Of a stretch of DNA of 64,000 nt, positions 41,844 to 50,996 are shown piece after piece. This DNA is from Asticcacaulis biprosthecium C19. Its GTDB lineage: Bacteria; Pseudomonadota; Alphaproteobacteria; Caulobacterales; Caulobacteraceae. The notes under the pieces are model-generated. The model was not told the DNA's origin, did not search any database, and worked only from the letters and a program-made list of their open reading frames with translations. The position numbers and the translations under genes are program-made. The stretch lies in contig NZ_GL883079.1 of assembly GCF_000204015.1 (NCBI RefSeq), positions 468,283-532,282 of the forward strand. Reading direction: 5' to 3'. Numbering within the stretch: position 1 is the stretch's first letter; each line of letters opens with the position of its first letter.

Positions 41844-42287
41844 TCAATCGGCCACGGGCGGCGGGACGGCGCGGCGGCGCAAACCCTCAGCGAGACGCTC
41901 GATATCTTCGACCGACATGACGGCGTCGACGGGCTTGAGATAGACAGGGTTGATCCGGGCAATGGCGGCGGCAGCGTAAGGTTCGGGTTGCTCCTTATCC
42001 CAGACAAGGGCCCTCACCTCGGTCGCCAGCTTGTCTGACGCCGCAGTCTGGGTTTTAACGCGCTGGCCGAATTGCGCAACCGTCGGAATATCTGCGGGCG
42101 GGGTCGGGAATTGCGACCATTTGGGAATGCCGGCTGCGACCGCACTGTGCGACGGCGTGACATTCGGCAGGGGCGCCAGCGGACGCTGCGCTGCTGACTC
42201 GGCCGATTCTTGTGCCTGTGAGACCCCAGCAACAGTCAAGACGCCCGCCGCCAGGCCTAAGCACCGCATCCAAACCGGCAGGATCAT
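41844..42287 (-). CDS. Small exported protein of unknown function
   Basis: About 147 residues. A typical signal peptide (LPVWMRCLGLAAGVLTVAGVSQAQ, cleavage likely after SQA) precedes a Pro/Ala-rich mature part with no recognised domain: FPTPPADIPTVAQFGQRV and KPVDAVMSVEDIERLAEGLR. The ATG at 42285-42287 is chosen for its GGAG site; an upstream reading to 42320 lacks one. It has a gap of 136 bases to glpX and is divergent from phaC. The name of the family is not known to me; it looks periplasmic. Confidence 0.6.
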   Translation of the reverse strand: MILPVWMRCLGLAAGVLTVAGVSQAQESAESAAQRPLAPLPNVTPSHSAVAAGIPKWSQFPTPPADIPTVAQFGQRVKTQTAASDKLATEVRALVWDKEQPEPYAAAAIARINPVYLKPVDAVMSVEDIERLAEGLRRRAVPPPVAD

Positions 42288-42402
42288 GACAAATGTCTCC
42301 GTATTGACGACAGGGCGCATTGGCCACCCGTGCGGCGCATCATGAGCAAAATTCTACGCCCGTGAACAGACTTACGACAACAAAAATAATATTTGAGTGG
42401 AT

Positions 42403-42428
42403 TTGCAGCGCGATTTACCGCACTGCAA
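42403..42428. promoter_or_regulatory. TTGCAG/CTGCAA inverted repeat upstream of phaC
   Basis: TTGCAG (42403-42408) and CTGCAA (42423-42428) flank 14 bases just before the phaC ribosome site. TGC-rich repeats are the kind of site bound by the PHB regulator PhaR in alphaproteobacteria. The assignment is by resemblance only. Confidence 0.3.
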
Positions 42429-42464
42429 GCGCTCCGGACGGCCTCAATAAAGGCGAGGATGCGC

Positions 42465-44474
42465 ATGAGCAAGACCCCAAAAACCCCAGCATCAACCAAG
42501 ACTTCGGCGAAAACTCCAGTCAAGAAGGCAGCCGCAAAGGCGCCTACCGCAAAGACGCCTTCTGAGAAGGTGAAACCCGAGACTGTCAAGCAGAAGCCGG
42601 CGCCGAAACCCGAATCCATAAAGGTAGCCCCCCAGCCAGAGGCTCCCAAGCCACAATCCCAACCGCGCGCCAAACCCGAATCGCGGGCTGAAACACCAAT
42701 GTTCGACGCGGAAAACGTCCGTCGTCTCGAAGAACTTTCGGTCAATATCGCACGGGCGACCATGACCGCCCAGACCGTCCTGGCCCGGACCGTCATGAAA
42801 CAGCCTGATATGGAAGCCGTCGGCGCACCTACCGATCCGTTCCAGGTCGGCCCGGCCATGACCGAGGTGATGAAGTCCCTGGCAACCCGCCCCGAAAAGG
42901 TGGTCGAAGCCCAGAGCGACTTGCTCAACGGTTATCTCGAACTCTGGGGCCAAATGGCGCGCCGCTCCCTGGGCGTTACAGATGAGAAGGCCGCCGTCAA
43001 AGACAAGCGCTTCTCCGATCCACGGTGGGAGCAGAACCTGGTCTTCGACATGATGCGCCAGTCCTACCTGCTGTCGTCCAATTGGTTGAACAAGTTGATC
43101 GGCAGCGTCGACGACATCGATCCTCTGGTCAAACGCCGCGCTGAGTTCTTTACCAAACTGCTCACCGACGCCATGTCGCCAGCCAACTTCCTGCTGACCA
43201 ATCCGGTAGCGATCGACACCCTCGTTAGTTCCAAGGGCGAAACCCTGGTCAAGGGGATGCAGATGTTCGCTGACGACCTGGCGCGCGGCGACGGAAAGCT
43301 CAAGATTAGCCAGGCCGACTACAGCCGCTTCAAGGTGGGCGAAAACGTCGCCACAACACCGGGCAAGGTCGTCTACCGCGGGGACTTTTTCGAGCTTTTG
43401 CAATATACCCCGACGACCGAGCAGGTTTATGAAATCCCGCTACTGATCTTCCCGCCGTGGATCAACAAGTTCTATATCCTGGACCTTCAGGCCAAGAACT
43501 CTATGATCAAGTGGCTGGTGGACCAGGGTTTCAGCGTCTTCGTAGTCTCGTGGGTCAATCCCGATATCTCAATGAAGGACGTCACCTTCGAAGACTATAT
43601 GTTTGGCGGCATCTACGAGGCCACGCAAAAGGTCAAGGCGCAGACCGGCGCCAAAACCGTCAACACGGTCGGCTATTGCATCGGGGGCACGCTTCTGGGC
43701 TGCGCCCTCGCCCACATGGCCGATAAAGGCGATAGCTCCATCAATTCGGCGACCTTCTTTACCGCCCAGCATGACTTTACCGAGGCCGGGGATTTGTTGC
43801 TGTTCACATCGGAGCCCTGGCTGAAAGAGTTGGAACGCCAGATGGACGCCGCCGGCGGTGTGCTGCCGGGTTCGGCCATGGCCGACACCTTCAATTCCCT
43901 GCGCGCCAATGACCTGGTATGGTCTTTCTTCGTCAGCAACTATCTGCTGGGCAAGGATCTTACGCCCTTCGACCTTTTGTGCTGGAACGGCGACCAGACG
44001 CGCATGCCCAAGGCGCTGCACATCTTCTACCTGCGTACCTTTTACGGCCACAATGCTCTGTCCAAGGGTGAGTTGACCCTGGGCGGGGTTAAACTTGACC
44101 TGAAAAAGGTCAAGGTGCCGATCTACGAACAGGCCGGCCGCGAGGACCACATCGCCCCGCCGGGATCCGTCTACAAGGGCTCCAAGCTGTTCGGCGGTCC
44201 GGTGACCTATATGATGGCGGGTTCGGGTCACATTGCCGGCGTCGTCAATCCGCCGGCGGCGCAGAAATATATGCACTGGCTGAATGACGCGCACCCGGAC
44301 ACCCTGGAAGCTTGGTTGGCTGGCGCCACCGAACATCCCGGTTCGTGGTGGCCGCACTGGGCTGGTTGGCTCGGCAAACTGTCGGGCGAAAAGATTGCGC
44401 CCCGTGACCCGGCCAAGGGACATTTCAAAGTCCTCGGCGATGCGCCAGGCACCTACGTCTTGGTTAAATCCTGA
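42465..44474 (+). CDS. phaC: Class I poly(3-hydroxyalkanoate) synthase
   Basis: About 669 residues. After a Lys/Pro/Ala-rich, repeat-like N-terminal stretch of about 75 residues (TPKTPASTKTSAKTPVKKAA and onward), the synthase proper begins near AENVRRLEELSVNIARATM. The lipase-like box is GYCIGGTLLGC with the catalytic Cys near 405; Asp is in AGREDHIAPPGS (about 562) and His in GSGHIAGVVNPP (about 588). It polymerises 3-hydroxyacyl-CoA on intracellular granules. The second ATG of MRMSKTP (42465) is chosen for its GAGG spacing; a TTG at 42393 is possible. No phaZ, phaA or phaB gene is adjacent. Class I enzymes average about 590 residues, so the extra length is the N-terminal tail. Confidence 0.92.
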   Translation: MSKTPKTPASTKTSAKTPVKKAAAKAPTAKTPSEKVKPETVKQKPAPKPESIKVAPQPEAPKPQSQPRAKPESRAETPMFDAENVRRLEELSVNIARATMTAQTVLARTVMKQPDMEAVGAPTDPFQVGPAMTEVMKSLATRPEKVVEAQSDLLNGYLELWGQMARRSLGVTDEKAAVKDKRFSDPRWEQNLVFDMMRQSYLLSSNWLNKLIGSVDDIDPLVKRRAEFFTKLLTDAMSPANFLLTNPVAIDTLVSSKGETLVKGMQMFADDLARGDGKLKISQADYSRFKVGENVATTPGKVVYRGDFFELLQYTPTTEQVYEIPLLIFPPWINKFYILDLQAKNSMIKWLVDQGFSVFVVSWVNPDISMKDVTFEDYMFGGIYEATQKVKAQTGAKTVNTVGYCIGGTLLGCALAHMADKGDSSINSATFFTAQHDFTEAGDLLLFTSEPWLKELERQMDAAGGVLPGSAMADTFNSLRANDLVWSFFVSNYLLGKDLTPFDLLCWNGDQTRMPKALHIFYLRTFYGHNALSKGELTLGGVKLDLKKVKVPIYEQAGREDHIAPPGSVYKGSKLFGGPVTYMMAGSGHIAGVVNPPAAQKYMHWLNDAHPDTLEAWLAGATEHPGSWWPHWAGWLGKLSGEKIAPRDPAKGHFKVLGDAPGTYVLVKS

Positions 44475-44787
44475 TCGAGAGGCGAAAAACTCGCTGGCGG
44501 GAAGAAGTTAATGAATCCAATTGGTTGAAATGGAACTCCGACGGTTTTGGTTCCATTTCAACCGACACTTTCGGCAATTTAATCAACGTTGAAATATGGT
44601 GGATATCATTCGAAAAGCTCCACATAATCAATAAGATATATGGTTAATATGCATTAACGAATGAGCTTAACCCAACCCCGCCAGTCTTCAGTAATCAACA
44701 TTGATGGCCTGGCCCAAATTCCCCTCTGGCGCCCGCAATTTCCGGTCGTTCCCCTCGCCGGGGATTTCACGCCAGGCGCGAAACGCT
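44475..44787. other. Intergenic region between convergent phaC and rnj with a perfect 14-bp inverted repeat
   Basis: 313 bases without a gene. GGTTGAAATGGAAC (44523-44536) and GTTCCATTTCAACC (44550-44563) are perfect arms around 13 bases, about 50 bases after the phaC stop. No T run follows, so it may be a transcript-stabilising 3' stem, a rho-dependent end, or an operator. An AT-rich patch with TTAATATGCATTAA (44645-44658) follows. Confidence 0.5.
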
Positions 44788-46431
44788 TCAGGTGCGCAGA
44801 ATGATGGTCTCGACGATCGGGCGGCGGTCCCAGATCGCCTGGGCAGCTTTTTTGACAACCCGCGCCACCACGGTTTCGACCGTTTCATCGTCGTCGCGCG
44901 CTTCGTTCGGCATGGCCTTTAGCGCCTTCTCGACAGTGGCACACAGCGACTCCAGTTGGTCCGAGATGGTGTCTTCGTTTTCGAACGCCAGCCCCAGACC
45001 GCGGACATCGACGATCGATGCCAGTTGATTCTTGCTGTTCAAGGCGAAGGCCACGAAGATCATGCCGTTATGGGCGGCATGGCGGCGTTCGCGCAGAGCC
45101 TCCGACGCTTCCGGCACCAACATGCCACCGTCGACAAAGAGTCGGCCCGACGGAACCTCATCGATAATCTCCGGCAAGCCGGGCGCGAGACGAACCATGT
45201 CGCCATTGCGCGGAGTTACCTGGCGCGGGACGCCCAGTTCGGCGGCAAGAGCGGCATGCTTCAGAAGATGGCGGCGTTCACCATGGGTCGGCACCGAGAT
45301 AGCGGGCCGCACCCATTGGTACATGTCCTTCAGTTCTTCACGGCACGGGTGACCGGACACGTGGATGCCGGGGTGATCACGTTCGGTGTGAATCTCGACA
45401 CCCAGATCCGACAGACGGTTCTGCAGCGAGCGAATGGCAATTTCATTGCCGGGAATGACGCGCGACGAGAAGACGCAAACATCGCCTTCTTTCAGCTTCA
45501 CCTGCGGGTGGTTGCCGTCGGCGATCCGCGATAGGGCAGCGCGCGGCTCCCCCTGCGAACCCGTGCACAGGTACAAGACCTGGTGCGGCTTGAAATTGGC
45601 GGCCTCACCTTCCGAAATCGGATCGGGAATCCCCTGCAACAAACCAACATGCCGCGACGCCGCCAGCATGCGATGCATCGACCGGCCGACCAGACACACC
45701 TGGCGCTTGCAGGCCATGGCGGCGCGCATCACCGAATCCATCCGTGCCACATTCGATGCGAAACAGGCCACGGCGACGCGCTTCTTGAAGGTACGGATCA
45801 GCTTTTCCAGCTCTTCGCGCACCCCGGCTTCCGAACCGGCCCGGCCTTCGACAAAGACATTGGTCGAATCGCACACCATGGCCAGCACGCCCTGGTCGCC
45901 CAGGCGTTTCAGTTCGGCAATGTCCGTTGGCTGGCCGGTGATCGGCTCTTCGTCGATCTTCCAGTCGCCGGTATGCAGGATCGTACCCAGCGGCGTCTTG
46001 ATCGCCAGGCCATTGGGCTCAGGGATGGAGTGGGTTATCGTAATATAATCAATATCGAATGGTCCCAACTTCACGTTACCGTTCAACGGAACTTCGGTGA
46101 TGTCGGCGTCGTCGACGCCGGCCTCACGCAGCTTCTCGCGGATCAGGAAGGCCGTGAAAGGCGTGGCAAACACCGGCGCCTTGATCTTGTCCCAAAGCCA
46201 GCCCAGGGCGCCGATATGGTCCTCGTGGGCATGGGTCAGAACGATGCCCAGGAGGTTTTCACCCACCAGAAATTCCGGGTCTGGAGCAATTACCTCGATG
46301 CCCGGTGTGGTCAGATCGCCGAACGTCACGCCGACATCGACGATAATCCATTGGCGGTCATCCGCCGGTCCGAACCCGTACAGGTTCAGGTTCATGCCGA
46401 TTTCGTTCGAGCCGCCCAGCGGCAGGAACAC
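44788..46431 (-). CDS. rnj: Ribonuclease J, start disturbed by a nine-A run
   Basis: A 547-residue metallo-beta-lactamase/beta-CASP nuclease. It opens FLPLGGSNEIGMNLNLYGFG, with the metal motif VLTHAHEDHIGALGW and CDSTNVFVEG; the beta-CASP part has RRHLLKHAALA and VPTHGERRH. It performs 5'-3' and endonucleolytic RNA processing. The natural start is probably the ATG at 46454-46456, two bases from the coaX stop: with one base removed from the A9 run at 46444-46452 it reads MQKKQNELVFLPLGGSN, typical of RNase J. As given, the frame only opens at the GTG at 46429-46431. Last gene of the nuo-birA-coaX-rnj operon. Confidence 0.9.
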   Translation of the reverse strand: MFLPLGGSNEIGMNLNLYGFGPADDRQWIIVDVGVTFGDLTTPGIEVIAPDPEFLVGENLLGIVLTHAHEDHIGALGWLWDKIKAPVFATPFTAFLIREKLREAGVDDADITEVPLNGNVKLGPFDIDYITITHSIPEPNGLAIKTPLGTILHTGDWKIDEEPITGQPTDIAELKRLGDQGVLAMVCDSTNVFVEGRAGSEAGVREELEKLIRTFKKRVAVACFASNVARMDSVMRAAMACKRQVCLVGRSMHRMLAASRHVGLLQGIPDPISEGEAANFKPHQVLYLCTGSQGEPRAALSRIADGNHPQVKLKEGDVCVFSSRVIPGNEIAIRSLQNRLSDLGVEIHTERDHPGIHVSGHPCREELKDMYQWVRPAISVPTHGERRHLLKHAALAAELGVPRQVTPRNGDMVRLAPGLPEIIDEVPSGRLFVDGGMLVPEASEALRERRHAAHNGMIFVAFALNSKNQLASIVDVRGLGLAFENEDTISDQLESLCATVEKALKAMPNEARDDDETVETVVARVVKKAAQAIWDRRPIVETIILRT

Positions 46432-46458
46432 CAGTTCGTTTTGTTTTTTTTTGCATAA

Positions 46459-47232
46459 TCAGCTATGTGACAAGGTACGCTTATAGATTTCGAGGAGGCC
46501 GCGCAGAGTAAGGTCATGATCGAAATGATCAATCTTCTCCGTTGCACCTTCAAACAAGGACGCTACCCCACCGGTGGCAATGACGCTCATCTTCTGGCCG
46601 TATTCGGCCTCAATAGCGATGATGAGGTATTCAATCAAGCCGACATATCCCCAAAAGATGCCGGACTGCATGGCGCTGACCGTATCCTTGCCGATTTTGC
46701 GCGCCGGACGCTCGATGGCAACCCGTGGAAGCTTCGCTGCCGCCGCGTGCAAGGCCTGGAGCGACAGGTTGATTCCTGGCGCGATCGCTCCGCCTTCATA
46801 GCCGCCATCGGCCGCCACGACATCGAAGGTGGTGGCTGTGCCAGAGTCGATGATCAGCAACGGTCCGCCGTAGGTAATGTAGCCGCCAATGGCATTGACC
46901 AGGCGATCGGCGCCGGCTTCGCGCGGTTTGTCGATGCGGATGTCGAGGTTCAAAATCGTATTTTCGCCAACCACATACGGTGTTTTGTTAAAGTATCGCT
47001 GCGCGAGTTTGCGCAGGTTAAACAGGGACTGCGGAACGACGGAGGAGATGATGCAGTCGTCGATCTGCTTGAGGTCGAGACCATGCATCTGCATTAGCTG
47101 ATATAGCCAGGCGGCATACTCATCGGCCGTGCGCCGGGTCTCCGTCGCCACCCGCCATTGCGCCACCCAGTCGGTGCCGTCATGGATGGCAAACAGCGTA
47201 TTGGTGTTGCCCTGTTCAATGGCCAGCAGCAT
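46459..47232 (-). CDS. coaX: Type III pantothenate kinase
   Basis: A 257-residue first enzyme of coenzyme A synthesis. It begins [19 protein letters not shown]; the acidic residue that is commonly Asp in this family (AIDxGNTN) is Glu here. Further motifs are [30 protein letters not shown], with the G-A-D-R substrate box, [12 protein letters not shown] and [15 protein letters not shown]. The start at 47230-47232 follows GGAGAGG; a longer upstream reading is out of place over the gap to birA. 19 bases separate it from birA, and rnj follows at once, matching the usual alphaproteobacterial order. Confidence 0.93.
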   Translation of the reverse strand: MLLAIEQGNTNTLFAIHDGTDWVAQWRVATETRRTADEYAAWLYQLMQMHGLDLKQIDDCIISSVVPQSLFNLRKLAQRYFNKTPYVVGENTILNLDIRIDKPREAGADRLVNAIGGYITYGGPLLIIDSGTATTFDVVAADGGYEGGAIAPGINLSLQALHAAAAKLPRVAIERPARKIGKDTVSAMQSGIFWGYVGLIEYLIIAIEAEYGQKMSVIATGGVASLFEGATEKIDHFDHDLTLRGLLEIYKRTLSHS

Positions 47233-47251
47233 GCGGCCTCTCCATAAATAT

Positions 47252-48004
47252 TTATTGTTTAAGCGCGCCGTATTCGACGTCGCCACCGGTGACGGTATAG
47301 ATCTGGCCGTCACCTGCCCGCACCTGCAGTCCGCCGAATTCGTCGAGTCCGACTATATCACCGCTGACCTTGACGCCATCGACGGTGACGCTGACGACGC
47401 GATCGCGGCCATAGGCGCGCTTAAGCCACGCCTTGGCAATGTCACTGAAGGCCTTGTTGCGCCACAGATCGAGAACGCCGTCGAGATGGCCGTTCAACTT
47501 ATGCAGCATGCCGACGGCATCCAGGGTGCGCACGGCATCCGGGTTGATCTCCTTCAAGGCCACCGTCAGATAGCCCTCGAGGATCGGGGCGACCCGCAGG
47601 TTCATGCCGATACCAATGACGATGCCCAGGGAGTCAGGTTCTTGCGACGCCTCCGTCTGGACCAGGATGCCGCACAGTTTACGCCCGCGGTGTAGTATAT
47701 CGTTGGGCCATTTTATGCGCATCGAAGCGTCGGTATCGTGGATCAGCGGCCGCAGCATCTCATAGACCGCCAGGGCTGTGACGAAACTGAGTTGCGGAGC
47801 GCGGCGGACATCCAGAGGCATGGCGTCCCAGCGTGATGCCATGAAGTTACCCTTCTGGCCAATCCAGCCGCGGCCGTGGCGGCCTATGCCCTTGGTCTGC
47901 TCCCGGGCCAGGATCCAGCCTGGACCTTTGCGACCGGCACGCAGTCGGGACAAGGCCAGGTCCTGGGTCGATGGCAGGGTATCGAAGATCTCGAAATCGG
48001 CCAC
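47252..48004 (-). CDS. birA: Biotin-[acetyl-CoA-carboxylase] ligase without DNA-binding domain
   Basis: About 250 residues: a monofunctional biotin protein ligase. Motifs: [10 protein letters not shown] at the entry, [16 protein letters not shown], the biotinyl-AMP loop (G-R-x-G-R), [20 protein letters not shown] and the C-terminal SH3-like part. The N-terminal helix-turn-helix of the E. coli repressor is lacking. A GTG start at 48002-48004 ([13 protein letters not shown]) is chosen; a longer frame overlaps nuoN without support. It lies between nuoN (11 bases) and coaX (19 bases). Confidence 0.92.
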   Translation of the reverse strand: MADFEIFDTLPSTQDLALSRLRAGRKGPGWILAREQTKGIGRHGRGWIGQKGNFMASRWDAMPLDVRRAPQLSFVTALAVYEMLRPLIHDTDASMRIKWPNDILHRGRKLCGILVQTEASQEPDSLGIVIGIGMNLRVAPILEGYLTVALKEINPDAVRTLDAVGMLHKLNGHLDGVLDLWRNKAFSDIAKAWLKRAYGRDRVVSVTVDGVKVSGDIVGLDEFGGLQVRAGDGQIYTVTGGDVEYGALKQ

Positions 48005-48015
48005 CGAACGCTGAC

Positions 48016-49467
48016 CTAATGCGCGCCGAAGCCGACAACCGCCGCGGCTGCCAGCACGGAGCCGAAGATGAGGAAAACGATCGCGCCCGGGAAGGAGAAG
48101 GCCGCCGAAGCCAGGGCAATCCACCGCGTTTCCAGCGGCGCCTTACCGAATTCCACAACCGGCGCATCAAACCACATGAGTTTGATCAGACGCAGATAAT
48201 AGAAGGCAGCGATGACGGATGCCACCAGGCCGGCGACGGCAAACCAGATCAGATCACTGCTCAGCGCAGCGCCGAAGACAAAGTACTTGCTCCAGAACCC
48301 TCCGAAGGGCGGCATGCCCAGAACCGACAGCGCCAGGATGGTGATCGCGATGGCGATCGGCATATTGACCTTGGCCAGGCCGGCGAACTGATCGATGCGG
48401 GTGACAGGCTCGCCATCCTTTCGTTGCAATGACATCTGGGCGGCAAACAGGCCAAGACTGTCGACCATGTACAGAGCAAAGAACATCAGCAGTGCCTGGA
48501 TGCCCTGGGTCGTACCTGCGGCGATGGCCAGCAGGGCGTAACCCATATTGGCAATCGATGAATAGGCCAGCAGCCGCTTGAAGTCCTTCTGCATCAGGCC
48601 GCCAAGGCCGCCGACGGCAAAGCTGAGGACCGCGAGGACCAGCAGTACCTGACGCCACTGATCGATTTCGGTCAGGAAGGCGGTCTCCAGCACGCGGGCC
48701 AACAGGATCATGGCTGCGAACTTGGGCGCGCCGGCAAAGAAGGCGACGACCGGAGTCGGTGCGCCTTCGTAGACATCCGGCGTCCACATGTGGAAGGGCG
48801 CAGCCGATACCTTAAAGGCCAGGCCCGAAATCACGAACACCAAGCCGAAGATTAGGCCGACATTCATATTGTCATTGGCCGCGGCGGCGATGTCGGTGAA
48901 GTACATCGAGCCCGCAAAGCCATAGACCAGCGAGGCGCCATACAGCAGCAGGCCTGACGCGAGCGCGCCAAGGACGAAATACTTCAGGCCGGCTTCCGAG
49001 GACTTGGCGTCGTCGCGGCGAAAGGCCGCCAGGACGTACAGGGCCAGGGATTGCAGTTCCAGCCCGACATAAAGCGCGATCAGGTCACCAGCGGAAACCA
49101 TGATGCTCATGCCGAGCGTCGCCAGCAGGATCAGGATGGGGAATTCGAAGCGTCGGTTGTTCAGCCGGTCGAAATAGCCCTGCCCCAAGACGATGATGAA
49201 GGCCGAGGCGATGTACATCGCCACCTTGGCGAAGACCGAGACGCCGTCCGAGACGAACGAGCCGGAAAAGGCCGTGCCCAGCGGCGACCACGCCGCCGCG
49301 AAGGCCGCGCCGATCAGGGCTGCCCCGCACAGGGCGCTGATCGAGGTCATGCCCTTGTCGCCCCGGAAGGCGCCGAAGACGAGGATCAGGATCGCACTGA
49401 GCCCGAGGATGGTTTCGGGTAGTGCTTCATTGAAAGCCGGAAAGTCCATAGCCAGATCCATCCTCAT
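48016..49467 (-). CDS. nuoN: NADH-quinone oxidoreductase subunit N
   Basis: A 483-residue antiporter-like proton-pumping subunit of complex I with about 14 membrane helices. The family signature is seen in [34 protein letters not shown] and [16 protein letters not shown], including conserved Glu and Lys residues of the proton channel ([28 protein letters not shown]). The ATG overlaps the nuoM stop by four bases. An internal ATG six bases later with GGATGAGG upstream is an alternative start. Last subunit gene of the nuo set. Confidence 0.95.
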   Translation of the reverse strand: MRMDLAMDFPAFNEALPETILGLSAILILVFGAFRGDKGMTSISALCGAALIGAAFAAAWSPLGTAFSGSFVSDGVSVFAKVAMYIASAFIIVLGQGYFDRLNNRRFEFPILILLATLGMSIMVSAGDLIALYVGLELQSLALYVLAAFRRDDAKSSEAGLKYFVLGALASGLLLYGASLVYGFAGSMYFTDIAAAANDNMNVGLIFGLVFVISGLAFKVSAAPFHMWTPDVYEGAPTPVVAFFAGAPKFAAMILLARVLETAFLTEIDQWRQVLLVLAVLSFAVGGLGGLMQKDFKRLLAYSSIANMGYALLAIAAGTTQGIQALLMFFALYMVDSLGLFAAQMSLQRKDGEPVTRIDQFAGLAKVNMPIAIAITILALSVLGMPPFGGFWSKYFVFGAALSSDLIWFAVAGLVASVIAAFYYLRLIKLMWFDAPVVEFGKAPLETRWIALASAAFSFPGAIVFLIFGSVLAAAAVVGFGAH

Positions 49468-50978
49468 CCGCCGATAGCGGCCTGATAGGCTTTAACAAGC
49501 CCATCGACGCTGGCCGTGGTGAAGTCAAAAACGAAGGCTGGATAGATACCCAGCACCAGTGTGCCGATAATCAGCGGCGTGAAGATCGCAATCTCACGTG
49601 CATCGACATCGGGATATTTTTTCAGTTCGTCATTGGTGACGACGCCGAACATCACGCGCTTATAGAGGTTCAGGGCATAGACCGCCGAGAAGATGACGCC
49701 TGAAGCCGACACGAGCGCGACCCAGGTGCCCCAGTCATAGGCGCCGGTCATGGTGGCGATTTCACCGATGAAGCCCGACGTTCCCGGCAGGCCAACATTG
49801 GCCATGGTGAACAGCAAGAAGATGAAGGCGAAGTGCGGCATCAGCTTGGTCAGGCCGCCGTAGAAGGCGATCTCACGCGTATGCCAGCGATCATAGACCA
49901 CCCCGACGCATAGGAAGAGAGCGCCCGAGATCAGGCCGTGGCTGATCATCTGGAAGATGGCGCCTTCGACCCCTAACTGGTTGCCGGCAAAGATACCCAT
50001 GGTCACAAAGCCCATGTGGGCGACCGAGGAATAGGCGATCAGTTTTTTGATGTCGGTCTGGCGGAAAGCGACGAGCGAGGTATAGACCACGGCGATGACC
50101 GACAGGATCATGACCAGCGGCGCGAACATCTCCGAAGCCTGCGGGAACATCGGCAGGTTGAAGCGGATAAAGCCGTAGCCGCCGAGCTTCAGCAGGATGC
50201 CGGCCAGCATGACCGAACCGGCTGTCGGCGCCTGGACGTGGGCATCGGGCAACCAGGTATGGACGGGCCACATCGGCATCTTGACCGCGAACGACGCGAA
50301 GAAGGCGAACCACAGGAAGCCCTGAACATCGACCGGGAAAGGCGTCTCGGTCAGGAGGCGGGTCATTTCCGGGATGTTGGCAGTGCCCAACTTGTTGACC
50401 ATGTAGAGCATGGCCGCCAGCATCAGGACGGATCCCAGCAGGGTATAGAGGAAGAACTTGTAGGCCGCATAGACCCGGTCCTTGCCGCCCCAGATGCCGA
50501 TGATCAGGAACATCGGCACCAGGCCACCTTCGAAGAAGATGTAGAACAGGAAGATGTCCAGCGAGGTGAAGACGCCGATGACCAGCGTCTCGAGCAGCAG
50601 GAAAGCGACCATATATTCGGTGACGCGCTGGGTGATCGAGGTCCACGAGGCAGCGATACAGATCGGCATCAGGAAGGCCGTCAGGGCGACGAACAGGATT
50701 GAAATGCCGTCGACGCCCATATGGTACGAAACCGGCCCGAACCACGTATAGTGCTCTTCGAACTGATAAGCGGGACTGGCGCCGTTGAACTGCAGCAACA
50801 TGACAACCGACAGGGCCAGGGTGACCAGAGTGGTCCACAGGCTGATCCATTTGGCGTTGCGGGCAATGACGGCCTCGTCGTCCCGGCGCGACAGGGCGCG
50901 CAGGATCATGATCACCGCCGCGCCGAACAGGGGCGCGAAGGTGACGATGCTGAGGAGGTTGGGAATGGCAGGTAGCAT
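49464..50978 (-). CDS. nuoM: NADH-quinone oxidoreductase subunit M
   Basis: A 504-residue antiporter-like membrane subunit. Motifs: [37 protein letters not shown] (channel Glu), [20 protein letters not shown] (channel Lys and the H-T-W-L-P-D-A-H box) and [18 protein letters not shown]. It is one of three parallel proton pumps in the membrane arm. It follows nuoL after 18 bases and overlaps nuoN by four. Confidence 0.96.
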   Translation of the reverse strand: MLPAIPNLLSIVTFAPLFGAAVIMILRALSRRDDEAVIARNAKWISLWTTLVTLALSVVMLLQFNGASPAYQFEEHYTWFGPVSYHMGVDGISILFVALTAFLMPICIAASWTSITQRVTEYMVAFLLLETLVIGVFTSLDIFLFYIFFEGGLVPMFLIIGIWGGKDRVYAAYKFFLYTLLGSVLMLAAMLYMVNKLGTANIPEMTRLLTETPFPVDVQGFLWFAFFASFAVKMPMWPVHTWLPDAHVQAPTAGSVMLAGILLKLGGYGFIRFNLPMFPQASEMFAPLVMILSVIAVVYTSLVAFRQTDIKKLIAYSSVAHMGFVTMGIFAGNQLGVEGAIFQMISHGLISGALFLCVGVVYDRWHTREIAFYGGLTKLMPHFAFIFLLFTMANVGLPGTSGFIGEIATMTGAYDWGTWVALVSASGVIFSAVYALNLYKRVMFGVVTNDELKKYPDVDAREIAIFTPLIIGTLVLGIYPAFVFDFTTASVDGLVKAYQAAIGG

Positions 50979-50996
50979 TGTGTGTTCCGTCTCCCC

